A stretch of 63,125 nt of DNA from Holosporales bacterium (lineage in GTDB: Bacteria; Pseudomonadota; Alphaproteobacteria; Holosporales; Holosporaceae): the NCBI GenBank assembly GCA_947461445.1, contig CANHKV010000005.1:1-63125 (forward strand). Reading direction: 5' to 3'. Both the position numbers and the translations under genes were made by a program. Positions 7,954-16,948 of this stretch are shown here, piece by piece. Every line of letters starts with the position of its first letter. Position 1 is the stretch's first letter. The notes beneath the pieces are model-generated. The model was given only the letters and a program-made list of their open reading frames with translations, ran no database searches and was not told the DNA's origin.

Positions 7954-8523
7954 CTAGAAAATTTTGGAACCAACAGCATATCCAACCTGCAGCAATGCAT
8001 AAATATATCGAACATATTCAGCCAAAATCACAATGATCAATCGGTGTCCCGTATAGTGCGGTATGGCAATGGGGTGGGGAATGATTTCAATCCCATTCCA
8101 ATGGTGGCGGGCCCATATCAAGCATCGGGGCATATGGTAATCGGATGTGACCAGGCGAAGGGATCGAATGTGATTTTTTCGCAGCCAAACGTACGATAAG
8201 GTTACGTTTTTTTCTGTGGTTTCTGCAGTATCAAAGGTGATGCAGGGCGATTTGCCGCGACGAAACCCAGGGTATCGACCTGAAATGTGTAATTTAGGGG
8301 CCAAGCCAAGATGATACAAAGCAATGGCTGTTTTTTCTCGATGAATTTCACCCGTAAAAATAACAATGGCATCGGTTTTTTCCCATGATGGAATGGGGTT
8401 TTGACCAATGATTATGGGGAAAATAATCAGACCTGAACCCAAAAACAATAGGCTTAGGCCCACAATCCAACGAAGGATAGAGGCCATCCATTGGGTAAAA
8501 AGGATTTTGATGGTTTGAGTCAT
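7954..8523 (-). CDS. DUF218 / YdcF-SanA-like membrane protein
   Basis: A protein with one or two N-terminal membrane segments (WIVGLSLLFLGSGLIIFPII) and a DUF218 domain, the family that includes SanA, ElyC and YdcF. These act in envelope integrity but have no settled reaction. Seen: DAIVIFTGEIHRE (family start DAIVVLGGG-like), PKLHISG, and the C-terminal LVTSDYHMPRC motif. Of several possible starts I prefer ATG 8523, which leaves a short cytoplasmic N-terminus. The open frame goes back to a TTG at 8580, and no good ribosome-binding site decides between them. About 189 residues. Confidence 0.8.
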   Translation of the reverse strand: MTQTIKILFTQWMASILRWIVGLSLLFLGSGLIIFPIIIGQNPIPSWEKTDAIVIFTGEIHREKTAIALYHLGLAPKLHISGRYPGFRRGKSPCITFDTAETTEKNVTLSYVWLRKNHIRSLRLVTSDYHMPRCLIWARHHWNGIEIIPHPIAIPHYTGHRLIIVILAEYVRYIYALLQVGYAVGSKIF

Positions 8524-8652
8524 CGCATTCAGGGCAGCCATCATCAGAATAGGGGCATAGGGGTATTGTGTGAAACACAATGGCTTGGATCAGTGTATCC
8601 TTTTTACCAGAAGGAATCAAAAATCTGTGGAATAACGGGATCATTCTTGGGC

Positions 8653-8681
8653 TTGAATTGCGACTCTATGTTTGGTATAAT
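8653..8681 (+). promoter_or_regulatory. Promoter of tRNA-Ala
   Basis: -35 TTGAAT (8653-8658), a 17-base spacer and a consensus -10 TATAAT (8676-8681), ending 11 bases before the tRNA 5' end. Confidence 0.8.
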
Positions 8682-8692
8682 TTTGAGGAATG

Positions 8693-8768
<76 letters not shown>

Positions 8769-8855
8769 CCCCATTTTATTTAATCTTTTGTGTCTTTTTT
8801 ATCATCCTGATCACAGGGGATCGTGTTTTTTGCTTTTTCCCCCTGTTGATGCCGT

Positions 8856-10355
8856 TCATGGTGTATTTTGGCAATAAGCTTTTATCCAATCTTGATCAGA
8901 ATGTTCCAAAACGTGATGGCCTATGGTTTGGGTTGTTTCGTGGCCTTTTCCTGCCACCAGCAGAGCATCGCCAGGATTTAAACGATCTATGGCATGGGCC
9001 AGAGCTGCAGACCGAGGAGAAATGGATTGGGCAGAGGGACAGCCCACCAAAATGTGTTGACGAATATGGTCTGGGTCTTCTCCTCTGGGATTATCATCCG
9101 TAACAACGACCCAATCACTGTATTTTTGAGCAGCCTGACCCATCAAAGGCCGTTTCAGGGCATCACGGTCCCCTCCACAACCAAAGACAATGCCTAATTC
9201 ACCAGATGTGCATGGGTGCAACGCCTGTAAAGCCATTTCAATGCCTTGGGGCGTATGGGAATAATCCACGTAAATATTGGCACCATTATGTTCGGCAACA
9301 TGCTCCATGCGTCCCAGTACGGGGGTTAATTTTGATAAAATTGGAATGACCTGATCCAATGTTCCGCCCGTGCATATAAAGGCCAGAATCGCAGCCAGTA
9401 CATTGTGGATTTGAAACCCCCCAATCAGAGAAATGTCGCTTTCCCACTGACGCCCCCTCACATCGAAAAGAACCCGTTGGCTTTTAAAGGTCCGGCTTAT
9501 GATGCGATAGGTTGCATTTTCTGCACCAGAAATGGCCCCTGTATCTTGGCCATATCGAATCACAGAAACATTTGGTTTGATGCGCTTGTGGTCATGGGTG
9601 AAAAGAGGGATGCTGTTGCTGATCAGAGCAAAGGCCGGCCCTTGATCCGCCAGACAGTGGGTAAACAGCTTCCATTTTGCTTGCCAATAGGCATATAAAT
9701 TGCCATGGTAATCCAAATGATCTTGGGCAAAATTGGTAAAAATAGCCACAGGAACACGTAAAGGGTCTAGGCGCTCTTGGGACAAGGCATGGCTGCTGGC
9801 TTCGAATGCCACATGATCCATGCTGTTGTTTTTGCACCAGGACAATGTCTGATACAGTATGGGTTGGGGTTGGGTTGTCATCCCATCCTGCATGATGAAT
9901 GGGGGAATCAATTGTGGATTGGAAAACAAACCAATGGTGCCAATAGAAGCGTTGGGTTTTTCACTTAACGTCCATAACTGATGCAATAAATGGGCCACGG
10001 ATGTTTTTCCGTCGGTGCCTGTAATGGCGACCGTGTGGATGGGCAATTGTGGATAAAACAGGGGATAAATGGTGGCCAATGCCTGATAAAAATCAGGAAC
10101 AATCAGCAATACATGCTTTGGCACATCCCGTAAAGATTGCGCCATCGCATGATCCATCATGATGGCCTGACACCCGTTGCTTATGGCTTGGTTCACAAAA
10201 TCGGGAATGGATCCCTGACAGCGGGGCAAGGGAATAAAGACATGGGTTTTGGTCGCCAAACGCCCATCATGGGTCAATGCGTTCAAAAAAGGGCTGTTTG
10301 TGTCATAGAATTGGGCAATCCCCAGTTTTTGTCCAATGGTGTTTAACGAAATCAT
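8856..10355 (-). CDS. murE: UDP-MurNAc-tripeptide synthetase (DAP-adding)
   Basis: Adds meso-diaminopimelate to UDP-MurNAc-L-Ala-D-Glu in cytosolic peptidoglycan precursor synthesis. Mur ligase P-loop AITGTDGKTS, EASSHALSQERLD, VDYSHTPQGIEMAL, GCGGDRDALKRPLMG and TDDNPRGEDP are visible. DNPR is the DAP-specificity motif. The start at 10355 overlaps the TGA of the upstream ABC transporter (ATGA), implying translational coupling. An upstream in-frame ATG at 10388 lies inside that gene and is less likely. Product ~499 residues. Being paired with an exporter rather than with murF is unusual. Confidence 0.94.
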   Translation of the reverse strand: MISLNTIGQKLGIAQFYDTNSPFLNALTHDGRLATKTHVFIPLPRCQGSIPDFVNQAISNGCQAIMMDHAMAQSLRDVPKHVLLIVPDFYQALATIYPLFYPQLPIHTVAITGTDGKTSVAHLLHQLWTLSEKPNASIGTIGLFSNPQLIPPFIMQDGMTTQPQPILYQTLSWCKNNSMDHVAFEASSHALSQERLDPLRVPVAIFTNFAQDHLDYHGNLYAYWQAKWKLFTHCLADQGPAFALISNSIPLFTHDHKRIKPNVSVIRYGQDTGAISGAENATYRIISRTFKSQRVLFDVRGRQWESDISLIGGFQIHNVLAAILAFICTGGTLDQVIPILSKLTPVLGRMEHVAEHNGANIYVDYSHTPQGIEMALQALHPCTSGELGIVFGCGGDRDALKRPLMGQAAQKYSDWVVVTDDNPRGEDPDHIRQHILVGCPSAQSISPRSAALAHAIDRLNPGDALLVAGKGHETTQTIGHHVLEHSDQDWIKAYCQNTP

Positions 10356-12124
10356 GCGCTGTGTCCTGTTGCATTTTGGCTGTCCCATAATTTTTTATAC
10401 AGACCATTGGGCTCTGAGATCAAGACGTCATGATGTCCGTTTTGAACAATCCGACCTTTTTCAAGGACGATGATGCGATCCATTTTGGATAAGGTGGATA
10501 ATCGGTGGGCAATCATCAAGGTGGTGGCTTTGGTTTCCAAAATGATGCGATCCAAAGAGTCTTGAATCAATCGTTCCGTGGGGCTGTCTAAGGCCGATGT
10601 GGCTTCATCCAGAATCATAATGGGGGCTTGTTTTAACAGAGCGCGGGCGATGGCCAAGCGTTGACGTTGTCCACCAGACAATTTCATGCCACGTTCCCCC
10701 AAAATGGTATGGTATTGGTCAGGCATGGCCATAATGTCATCATGGATGTGGGCTTTTCGACAGACGTGCTGGATCTGGGCTGGGCTGGCGTGCGGGTTAA
10801 CCATACGAATATTGTCCAAGATGCTGCGATGAAAAAAGGGAATATCTTGGGGGATCAGGGCAATGTGTTGGCAAACCGATTCTTGGGATATGCCCGAAAT
10901 GGGAATGTCATCCATTAAAATATCTCCTCCAGATAGAGGAAAATATTTCAACAATGCTTTGATCAATGTGGATTTTCCTGCGCCAGATGGCCCAACAATT
11001 CCAACTTTTTCCCCTGGCATAATGGTGATGTTCAGATTTTTTAGCACCACGTTTTTGTCATCATACCCAAAAGATACATTTCGATAGTCTATTTTTCCTG
11101 TAATATTTGGCAAGGATTTTAAACCGATTTCTGTCTCCCCAGCATCCAGCTGTATAAATGAATAGGCCGCTTTTAATGCCGCCAATTTTGGATTGCACAA
11201 AAAGACCACATTGTCGATCAGTTCACTTAATTCTTTGTGTAATTGCAAGGTGATCACCGTTACAAAGGTAAATTGTCCTGGGGTGAGCAATCCTTTTTGA
11301 TACAAGTCAGCCACCAGCGTAATTTGCACAATGCTCATAGACACCACCAAGATGGTGTCCGTGACATCCACATAATAGGCATGATATTGGCGACTTTTGC
11401 CTTCATATTCACTCCATTTTTTCAATATAGGAGTTAATTTCAAAGCAAATTCCCACGATAATTTTCCCATGGTTTTGATGCTGAAAACATTGGCAATGGA
11501 ATCATTAATGGTTCCAAAGGCATCTTGCCGCACTGTGGCGCATTGCTTTTCCGCATCCATTTGTCGCTTTACAAAAAAACCAACAATTGGGACATAAATG
11601 ATGGTGAAAATCAATAAAACAACGGTGGCATGAGTGCTGACGGTGTAAAGAAAAATCAACGAAAAAACCACGATAAATATACGGGATAAGGCATAAAACA
11701 AACCGTTGATTAACCCCAGCAAACTGTCTTGAAAATCTTGGATTTTTGCTGAAATTTCCCCAGAACGGTGGCTGTCAAACCAATACAAAGAATGGCGCAT
11801 CACTTGGACATATACCATTTCCGTTACATTTTGTAAAATCTTTGGTTTGTAAAACACACCCATCAGTTTTTGTAAAAAATGCACCACATGGTGCATGGTT
11901 TTATGAAAAACGAAATAGATCAACAATGCGATCATGGGGGCATGAGGATTTTCATGCACTGAATCGATGATGTGTTGTAATTCATAATCCACTTCTAGGC
12001 GAAACAGTGCGGAAAGCAAGGCAATAATGACCAGCCCAAGAAAATACCAGGCATATTTTTTAGCGAACAAACGATAAAAATCAGCCAATTTTTCTGGTAA
12101 TGCCGCTGGAATGATGGTGTTCAT
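10352..12124 (-). CDS. ABC exporter, fused permease and ATPase
   Basis: A 590-residue half-transporter of the ABCB/MsbA type. The N-terminal ~320 residues carry about six hydrophobic segments (first near residues 28-44), and the C-terminal nucleotide-binding domain has Walker A GPSGAGKST, Q-loop ALIPQDIP, signature LSGGQRQRLA and Walker B IMILDEATSALD. The H-loop is IAHRLST. A ggagaa site precedes the ATG at 12124. The gene is first in an operon with murE. The substrate is unknown; lipid or peptide export would fit the fold. Confidence 0.85.
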   Translation of the reverse strand: MNTIIPAALPEKLADFYRLFAKKYAWYFLGLVIIALLSALFRLEVDYELQHIIDSVHENPHAPMIALLIYFVFHKTMHHVVHFLQKLMGVFYKPKILQNVTEMVYVQVMRHSLYWFDSHRSGEISAKIQDFQDSLLGLINGLFYALSRIFIVVFSLIFLYTVSTHATVVLLIFTIIYVPIVGFFVKRQMDAEKQCATVRQDAFGTINDSIANVFSIKTMGKLSWEFALKLTPILKKWSEYEGKSRQYHAYYVDVTDTILVVSMSIVQITLVADLYQKGLLTPGQFTFVTVITLQLHKELSELIDNVVFLCNPKLAALKAAYSFIQLDAGETEIGLKSLPNITGKIDYRNVSFGYDDKNVVLKNLNITIMPGEKVGIVGPSGAGKSTLIKALLKYFPLSGGDILMDDIPISGISQESVCQHIALIPQDIPFFHRSILDNIRMVNPHASPAQIQHVCRKAHIHDDIMAMPDQYHTILGERGMKLSGGQRQRLAIARALLKQAPIMILDEATSALDSPTERLIQDSLDRIILETKATTLMIAHRLSTLSKMDRIIVLEKGRIVQNGHHDVLISEPNGLYKKLWDSQNATGHSA

Positions 12125-12235
12125 GGGGCAATTCTCCTATTAAAATGGGCACCATTGGCCTAGAAATAAAGATGTGATCTTGGGCAGGATATACGATAAA
12201 AGATTGTTTTTTATGAATACGGTCTACACAATACC

Positions 12236-12985
12236 CTATGCTTCTTCCTCTTCGTCTGGAATAAGCTGGGCCAAATCCTCGTCTGCATTGGTCCAAACGG
12301 CTTGAACATCGTCCAAATCTTCCAGAGCATGAATTAATTTCATGATCGATACTTGATGCTCTTGACCCAGCTGAAGAGGCATTTTTGCTTGCCAAGACAG
12401 GGATGCTTTTACAGGTTGGTGAAATTTTTCTTCTAGAGCTTCGCGTAAAGTCAAAAATTGATCGCGTTCACAGATGATGCGTTGAATCTGGTTGGTGCCG
12501 TAACACCGCTCCTGGATATCTAATGCACCATGATCCAGAGCATATTCCATTAATGTCATAAGATCTTGGTCAGAGTAATCGATAATGCCGTAATGGTCAA
12601 ATAAAAATCCCACATCAGCCAAGGATCCTCCATGTTTCGACAGGGCTGTGCGTACATCACAGGCACTGCGGTTTTTGTTGTCCGTTAATACGTGAATGAT
12701 CAGCGCTGTATTTCCTGGGCCTCGGCCTTCGTAATACAACGAATCGTAATGTTCGGCTGTTTCACTGGCTTTTGAAATGGCGCGATCAATGGTGTCTTTT
12801 GGAACATTAGAAGATCGACATTGAAACAGAGCCGTACGTAATCGTGGGTTGGTATCTGGGTCGGGGCCAGAGGCTTTGGTCGCCACCGTTACTTCGCGCA
12901 GTAATTTCGTAAATAATTTTGCGCGCTTGGCGTCTTGGGCACCTTTGCGATGCATGATGTTTTTAAATTGAGAGTGTCCTGCCAT
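12236..12985 (-). CDS. YebC/PmpR family protein
   Basis: A 249-residue cytosolic protein of the YebC/TACO1 family, which acts in translation of difficult (e.g. polyproline) sequences and has also been described as a transcriptional regulator. The start MAGHSQFKNIMHRKGAQDAK corresponds to the family's MAGHSKWANIKHRKG. TALFQCRSSNVPKDTI, YEGRGPGNTALIIHVLTDN and GSLADVGFLFDHYG are also typical. Acidic C-terminus. Length is standard. It lies 111 bases upstream of the ABC gene on the same strand. Confidence 0.92.
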   Translation of the reverse strand: MAGHSQFKNIMHRKGAQDAKRAKLFTKLLREVTVATKASGPDPDTNPRLRTALFQCRSSNVPKDTIDRAISKASETAEHYDSLYYEGRGPGNTALIIHVLTDNKNRSACDVRTALSKHGGSLADVGFLFDHYGIIDYSDQDLMTLMEYALDHGALDIQERCYGTNQIQRIICERDQFLTLREALEEKFHQPVKASLSWQAKMPLQLGQEHQVSIMKLIHALEDLDDVQAVWTNADEDLAQLIPDEEEEA

Positions 12986-13118
12986 AGAAAAATCCTGCCA
13001 ATGAGCCTATTCCTTCTATGGTATCGGCAATTTTGCGCCCATGTCAAAAGATCTGTTGTTCCTTTAAAAACAGGGGTATAATTGGACATTGTTTTTTCAC
13101 AATTTTTCATTAATCAAC

Positions 13119-13898
13119 ATGAATCATTATTCTTGGGTTTTATCTGGGGCAGAGGCCTTTGCTCTGTATGACGTTTTGCCAGAATCCTGTATTTTCGAAG
13201 GGGATCAAGGGTTGTGGCATGTGGATTATTATTGTCCTCTTGATCACCCCCTGGATCAGAATTTTTTGTCCACATATCCAGGATTCCAGCTTGATATTCT
13301 GGCCGATCAAGATTGGGTTGTCCAATCGGCATTGGCAACGCCGCCTGTTGTGGTGGGACAATTTTATGTCCATACGCCAGATTATCCACCATCTACGGAA
13401 CACGCCCACACATTGTGTGTGTCCGCCACCACAGCTTTTGGCTCTGGTCATCATGCCACAACCCAAGGATGTTTACAGTTGATTCAAGATATTTGGGATC
13501 ATGGCGGATGGAAAAAAGCTCTGGATTTTGGATGTGGATCGGGCATTTTGGCTCTGGCCATGAATGCGTTGAATCCTGGGTCAGCTGTGGGAATTGATAA
13601 CGATGGGGATGCTGTGGCCGTGGCAAGAGATCATGCCCATAAAAATGGGCATCCAACAGAATTCATTCATGGTGAGGGCTTGCCCCAGGGTATGGAATAT
13701 GATTGCATCGTGGCCAATGTGTATGGTCCCATTTTAATGGATTTGGCGCCCACTTTTTCCTGTGCGTCCAATGTGGTGTTGTCCGGCATTTTACAGGTTC
13801 AGATGGACGATGTTTTACAGGTTTATACACCCTTGGGTTGGGTTTTAGAAAAAGCAATACACACCAACGAGTGGGTCTCTTTGTGGTTGAAAAAATAG
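13119..13898 (+). CDS. prmA: Ribosomal protein L11 methyltransferase
   Basis: SAM-dependent methyltransferase that trimethylates ribosomal protein L11. PrmA hallmark TAFGSGHHATTQGCL, then SAM site ALDFGCGSGILALA, GIDNDGDAVAVA and the catalytic-region VANVYGPIL (NxxxxxL type). About 259 residues, short for PrmA, with an abbreviated N-terminal substrate domain. The ATG at 13119 is chosen; the frame extends to a TTG at 13089. The following FAD monooxygenase begins inside or just after its 3' end. Confidence 0.88.
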   Translation: MNHYSWVLSGAEAFALYDVLPESCIFEGDQGLWHVDYYCPLDHPLDQNFLSTYPGFQLDILADQDWVVQSALATPPVVVGQFYVHTPDYPPSTEHAHTLCVSATTAFGSGHHATTQGCLQLIQDIWDHGGWKKALDFGCGSGILALAMNALNPGSAVGIDNDGDAVAVARDHAHKNGHPTEFIHGEGLPQGMEYDCIVANVYGPILMDLAPTFSCASNVVLSGILQVQMDDVLQVYTPLGWVLEKAIHTNEWVSLWLKK

Positions 13899-15109
13899 AA
13901 CCTTCTGGATCTTTGGACCAGGATAATGGTGGGTTTTTGGCGTCTGAAAAACCTAGCTATTACGATGTGGTGGTGGTGGGAGCCGGTACAGTGGGTATGG
14001 CTGTGGCATTGGCATTGCATCAAGCCCAATTTTCTGTGGCGTTGGTGGACCACCATCCATACCACCCTGTGGTCCATTTGGAGTCGTCTAAATGGTTTGC
14101 CCTTGGTTCAGATCTGTTGTTTTGGTTTAAGAAACTGGGTTTTAATTTATCGTACCAACCCATTACCCATCTGGCCTTGTCTTGCCAAGATCAGGCTGAA
14201 CCCATTATTTTGGATGCCGCAGAGGCGGGCGAACCCTTTTTAACGGGCGTCATAGGGAGCCGTATTTTGCAAAGCCAAGGTCGAGCATTGTGTGAACCCA
14301 TAGATCGGTTTTTTTCCCGAACCATTACCCAGTGGCATGATCAACAGAGTCTGTGGCAATTGGATTTATCTGATGGTCAAGAATTGGCTGTACACCGTTT
14401 GAAAACCCCTTTGGTCATTGGGGCCGATGGAGGGAATTCTGGAGTGCGTGCTTTTTTTGATCCTGTAATCGCGCGATTTGATTTTCGACAAAAAGCCTCT
14501 GTGTTTCGATTGCATTCTGTGCCGGTTGGATGGTCCTACGAGCATTTTTTCCCCAACGGATCCCTGGCGGTTTTATCCTTGGACGATGGCAAAGGGGCAG
14601 GCATTTGGATCGGAAAAGAGCATCAAGTCGGGGATCATGATGCCATTCAGTCCATGATTCAGATGGATTTGGGGCTGGACAGCATCATTTCTGATGTCAG
14701 TGGAACATTCGATATTTGTGGCCATTGGGTTTCTAAAAAATGCTTTCATCGTGCGGTTTTGATTGGGGATGCAGCGCACGCCATTCATCCCATTGCAGGG
14801 CAGGGATTAAATTTAGGATTGCGTAATGGGCGTGTATTGGTGGATCATTTGATACAGCGCAGACATTTCGGGCTGGATTGGGGATTAGGCTTGGGGTCGT
14901 TGCGTCATTCTTGGGGTGTGAACACCCTGTCTATGCAATGGGGTACATCTGCTTTGGTGGGAGCCTTGTGCGGATCGGATGCCCCTTGGTGGTGGTCCCT
15001 TGGGCGTACGGTGATGCAACACTCTTGGGCCAGAACATGGTTGATCCATACGGCGGCTGGAAAAATGATGAAAAAGAACCCCTTTTCCTCTTTCTTTAGG
15101 TGCTCTTAA
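13883..15109 (+). CDS. UbiH/UbiF/COQ6-type FAD monooxygenase
   Basis: Flavin-dependent hydroxylase, most likely acting on the ubiquinone ring. Rossmann motif DVVVVGAGTVGMAVA, DG motif VIGADGGNSGVRAF and the Ubi-family GD motif LIGDAAHAIHPIAGQGLNLG are all present. No in-frame ATG lies near the start. Candidate starts are GTG 13871, GTG 13883 (both overlapping prmA) and TTG 13913; I chose 13883, without a strong ribosome-binding site to decide. Product ~408 residues. Overlap with prmA suggests coupling. Which ring position it hydroxylates cannot be told. Confidence 0.85.
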   Translation: MVEKIEPSGSLDQDNGGFLASEKPSYYDVVVVGAGTVGMAVALALHQAQFSVALVDHHPYHPVVHLESSKWFALGSDLLFWFKKLGFNLSYQPITHLALSCQDQAEPIILDAAEAGEPFLTGVIGSRILQSQGRALCEPIDRFFSRTITQWHDQQSLWQLDLSDGQELAVHRLKTPLVIGADGGNSGVRAFFDPVIARFDFRQKASVFRLHSVPVGWSYEHFFPNGSLAVLSLDDGKGAGIWIGKEHQVGDHDAIQSMIQMDLGLDSIISDVSGTFDICGHWVSKKCFHRAVLIGDAAHAIHPIAGQGLNLGLRNGRVLVDHLIQRRHFGLDWGLGLGSLRHSWGVNTLSMQWGTSALVGALCGSDAPWWWSLGRTVMQHSWARTWLIHTAAGKMMKKNPFSSFFRCS

Positions 15110-15146
15110 CGTAAAAACAGATGTTGAGCAAGGACAATGAATAGGA

Positions 15147-16046
15147 TCATTTGTTTTGCAAAACAAATGGTTCTGCAGTGGCCAAGCAGCGCCCAAGGTA
15201 TTCATCAGAAAGGGCAACATCATGTTGTAAAAAGGCAGCCTTTAGGGTATTCCACATTAATGCAGCCACGGTCATGGGGCCTACGCCTCCTGGAACAGGA
15301 CTGTATGAGTGTACGCAAGCGTATACATCAGGATGAACGTCGCCGGTCAATCCCTGATCCGTACGATGAATGCCCACATCCACCACAATGGTATGGCCCT
15401 GAACATACGCTGGGGTAATCAAATGTCGTGCCCCTGTGGCCACAAACAGAATATCGGCTTGACGGGTCACAGATGGCAGATCCGGGGTATGGCTGTGGGC
15501 AATGGTTACGGTGGCGTGATGATCGAGCAAGATCTTTGCCAACGGGCGTCCCACCAAATGCGATCGCCCTACAATCACACAATGGCGTCCTTTTACGTTG
15601 ATGCCATAATATTGCAACAGCAACCAGCACCCCAGTGGTGTGCAGGGCGTCATGGGGCCAGTAATATATGGGTTTAATCCATCCACATCCTTATCCCACG
15701 GGATCGCAGTTAAATAAATTTTGGCATCACTGGCCGGGATAATGGGCAATTGCACCAGCATGCCATTGACTTTGGATAACAACTGCTTTAATCCCACCAT
15801 CACCGTATCGCTGGGGGTATCTTGGGGAAAAGAAAGGTCGAAAAACTCAAAACCCAATTGTGTGGCCAGACTTTTTTTTCGCCCCACATAGACTATACTG
15901 GCAGGGTTGTCTCCAATGCACAAAACCCCTAATCGCACCGATTGGTCAAATTGTTTTTGGTACACACCATGCAGCTGTTGGCAGATGTGGTGGACAGCTG
16001 TGGCGGCAAGAGATCCATTGAGCACTGTGGCAGATTCTGAGTTCAT
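15147..16046 (-). CDS. folD: Methylenetetrahydrofolate dehydrogenase/cyclohydrolase
   Basis: Bifunctional enzyme of one-carbon metabolism, interconverting methylene-, methenyl- and formyl-tetrahydrofolate. Seen: IVYVGRKKSLA with the catalytic Lys region, DVDGLNPY (family DVDGF/L), CTPLGCWLLL, VIVGRSHLVGRPLAKIL (NADP site), DILFVATG, and the C-terminal YSPVPGGVGPMTVAAL. The start is ATG 16046 (MNSESATVLNG), 299 residues; the frame extends 20 residues further but runs across the promoter. Convergent with the ubiH-like gene. Confidence 0.94.
   Translation of the reverse strand: MNSESATVLNGSLAATAVHHICQQLHGVYQKQFDQSVRLGVLCIGDNPASIVYVGRKKSLATQLGFEFFDLSFPQDTPSDTVMVGLKQLLSKVNGMLVQLPIIPASDAKIYLTAIPWDKDVDGLNPYITGPMTPCTPLGCWLLLQYYGINVKGRHCVIVGRSHLVGRPLAKILLDHHATVTIAHSHTPDLPSVTRQADILFVATGARHLITPAYVQGHTIVVDVGIHRTDQGLTGDVHPDVYACVHSYSPVPGGVGPMTVAALMWNTLKAAFLQHDVALSDEYLGRCLATAEPFVLQNK
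15148..15169. terminator. 22-base perfect palindrome at convergent gene ends
   Basis: A perfect inverted repeat (catttgttttg / caaaacaaatg) covers the last codons and stop of folD, 38 bases beyond the ubiH-like stop. The A/T-rich arms could act as a weak two-way terminator; a protein-binding site is another reading. Confidence 0.4.
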
Positions 16047-16070
16047 AAAAAATGCTCTGTAAACACAAAT

Positions 16071-16099
16071 ATTATAATAACGTACTCCTGTTTTTGCAA
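16071..16099 (-). promoter_or_regulatory. Promoter of folD
   Basis: On the minus strand -35 TTGCAA and -10 TATAAT are separated by exactly 17 bases, about 25 bases before the folD ATG. Confidence 0.75.
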
Positions 16100-16253
16100 T
16101 AAACAAAGGATTTGAATCCCATGATTGAAGGTTTGCTGGTCATCCAGTGTTGCTATAATGATATTTTATTCAAATGATTTTAAAATAAAGGCTGTTAAGG
16201 GTAAAAAATAAGTGTAAAATGATGGTATGGTGCATTCTTTTTGGCAATGGACA

Positions 16254-16598
16254 ATGAAAAAGTATCTTTTTGTTGATGATGATGGTGCCTTTTTAGAGGT
16301 TTTGCGTCTCTTTTTTGGTTCCTCCCCCCATGTTTATCTGTCTGATGTGCGCCACGTTGCATCCGTGTTAAAGCATGATGGGCCCTTTGATGTGATGATC
16401 ACGGATTATGATATGCCTTATCACACTGGTCTTGAGTTGGCAAAATGGGTTAAGCAACATTATTCTGCCATGCCCATTTTGATGGTGTCCGGTCATGAAA
16501 AACCAGATTTGTTGCCGTCATTTGTGATGCAATGGATGAAAAAGCCCATTTCATTGGATGTTTTGGCTTGGGAAATCACAGAATGCCTAACCTTGTGA
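16254..16598 (+). CDS. Single-domain response regulator, CheY-like
   Basis: A 114-residue receiver domain with no output domain. The acidic pocket (FVDDDGAF), phospho-acceptor Asp in MITDYDMPYHTG, conserved Ser in MVSGHE and Lys in MKKPIS are all present, so it should be phosphorylatable. Start ATG 16254 (MKKYLFVDDD); the frame also has an ATG at 16227 that adds nine unlikely residues. It has no histidine kinase beside it, so its partner lies elsewhere. It may work in a phosphorelay or by protein-protein contact. Confidence 0.85.
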   Translation: MKKYLFVDDDGAFLEVLRLFFGSSPHVYLSDVRHVASVLKHDGPFDVMITDYDMPYHTGLELAKWVKQHYSAMPILMVSGHEKPDLLPSFVMQWMKKPISLDVLAWEITECLTL

Positions 16599-16756
16599 TG
16601 GCTTTTAACAGGCCCGAGAAAATAAGGCAGTCTGTTCAGTGGGCATGGGTTTGCCAGTGGGTACAATGCCTGTCCATCGGATGATTAATCATCGGTTTGA
16701 ATACGTCTGTTGATGTTAATTTTAGGAGTATTGTTTAGGAGTATTGGTTTTAAAAT

Positions 16757-16842
16757 TGGTGCGGTCGAGAAGACTCGAACTTCCACAGGGTTGCCCCCAC
16801 AGCGACCTCAACGCTGCGCGTCTACCGTTCCGCCACGACCGC
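16757..16842 (-). tRNA. tRNA-Leu (GAG)
   Basis: An 86-base class II tRNA on the minus strand: acceptor GCGGTCG/CGACCGC, anticodon stem CAGCG/CGCTG with loop TTGAGGT (anticodon GAG), variable arm TGTGGGGGCAACCCTGTG region and encoded CCA. Confidence 0.94.
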
Positions 16843-16851
16843 ACACCCCAT

Positions 16852-16880
16852 AATGTACCAGATATTTTCCCTCATGGCAA
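16852..16880 (-). promoter_or_regulatory. Possible promoter of tRNA-Leu
   Basis: Minus-strand TTGCCA and TACATT with a 17-base spacer, ten bases upstream of the tRNA 5' end. Confidence 0.5.
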
Positions 16881-16948
16881 AGCCTTTTCTTTAAGGGTGC
16901 TTTGGGATAGGCTGAAAACCAGCATGGTGTTAACAGGATTTTAATCCA

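Noticed and set aside
13703-13882. Start of the ubiH-like frame at the ATG inside prmA
   Set aside because: It would overlap prmA by ~200 bases, and the 60 residues encoded are prmA read in another frame.
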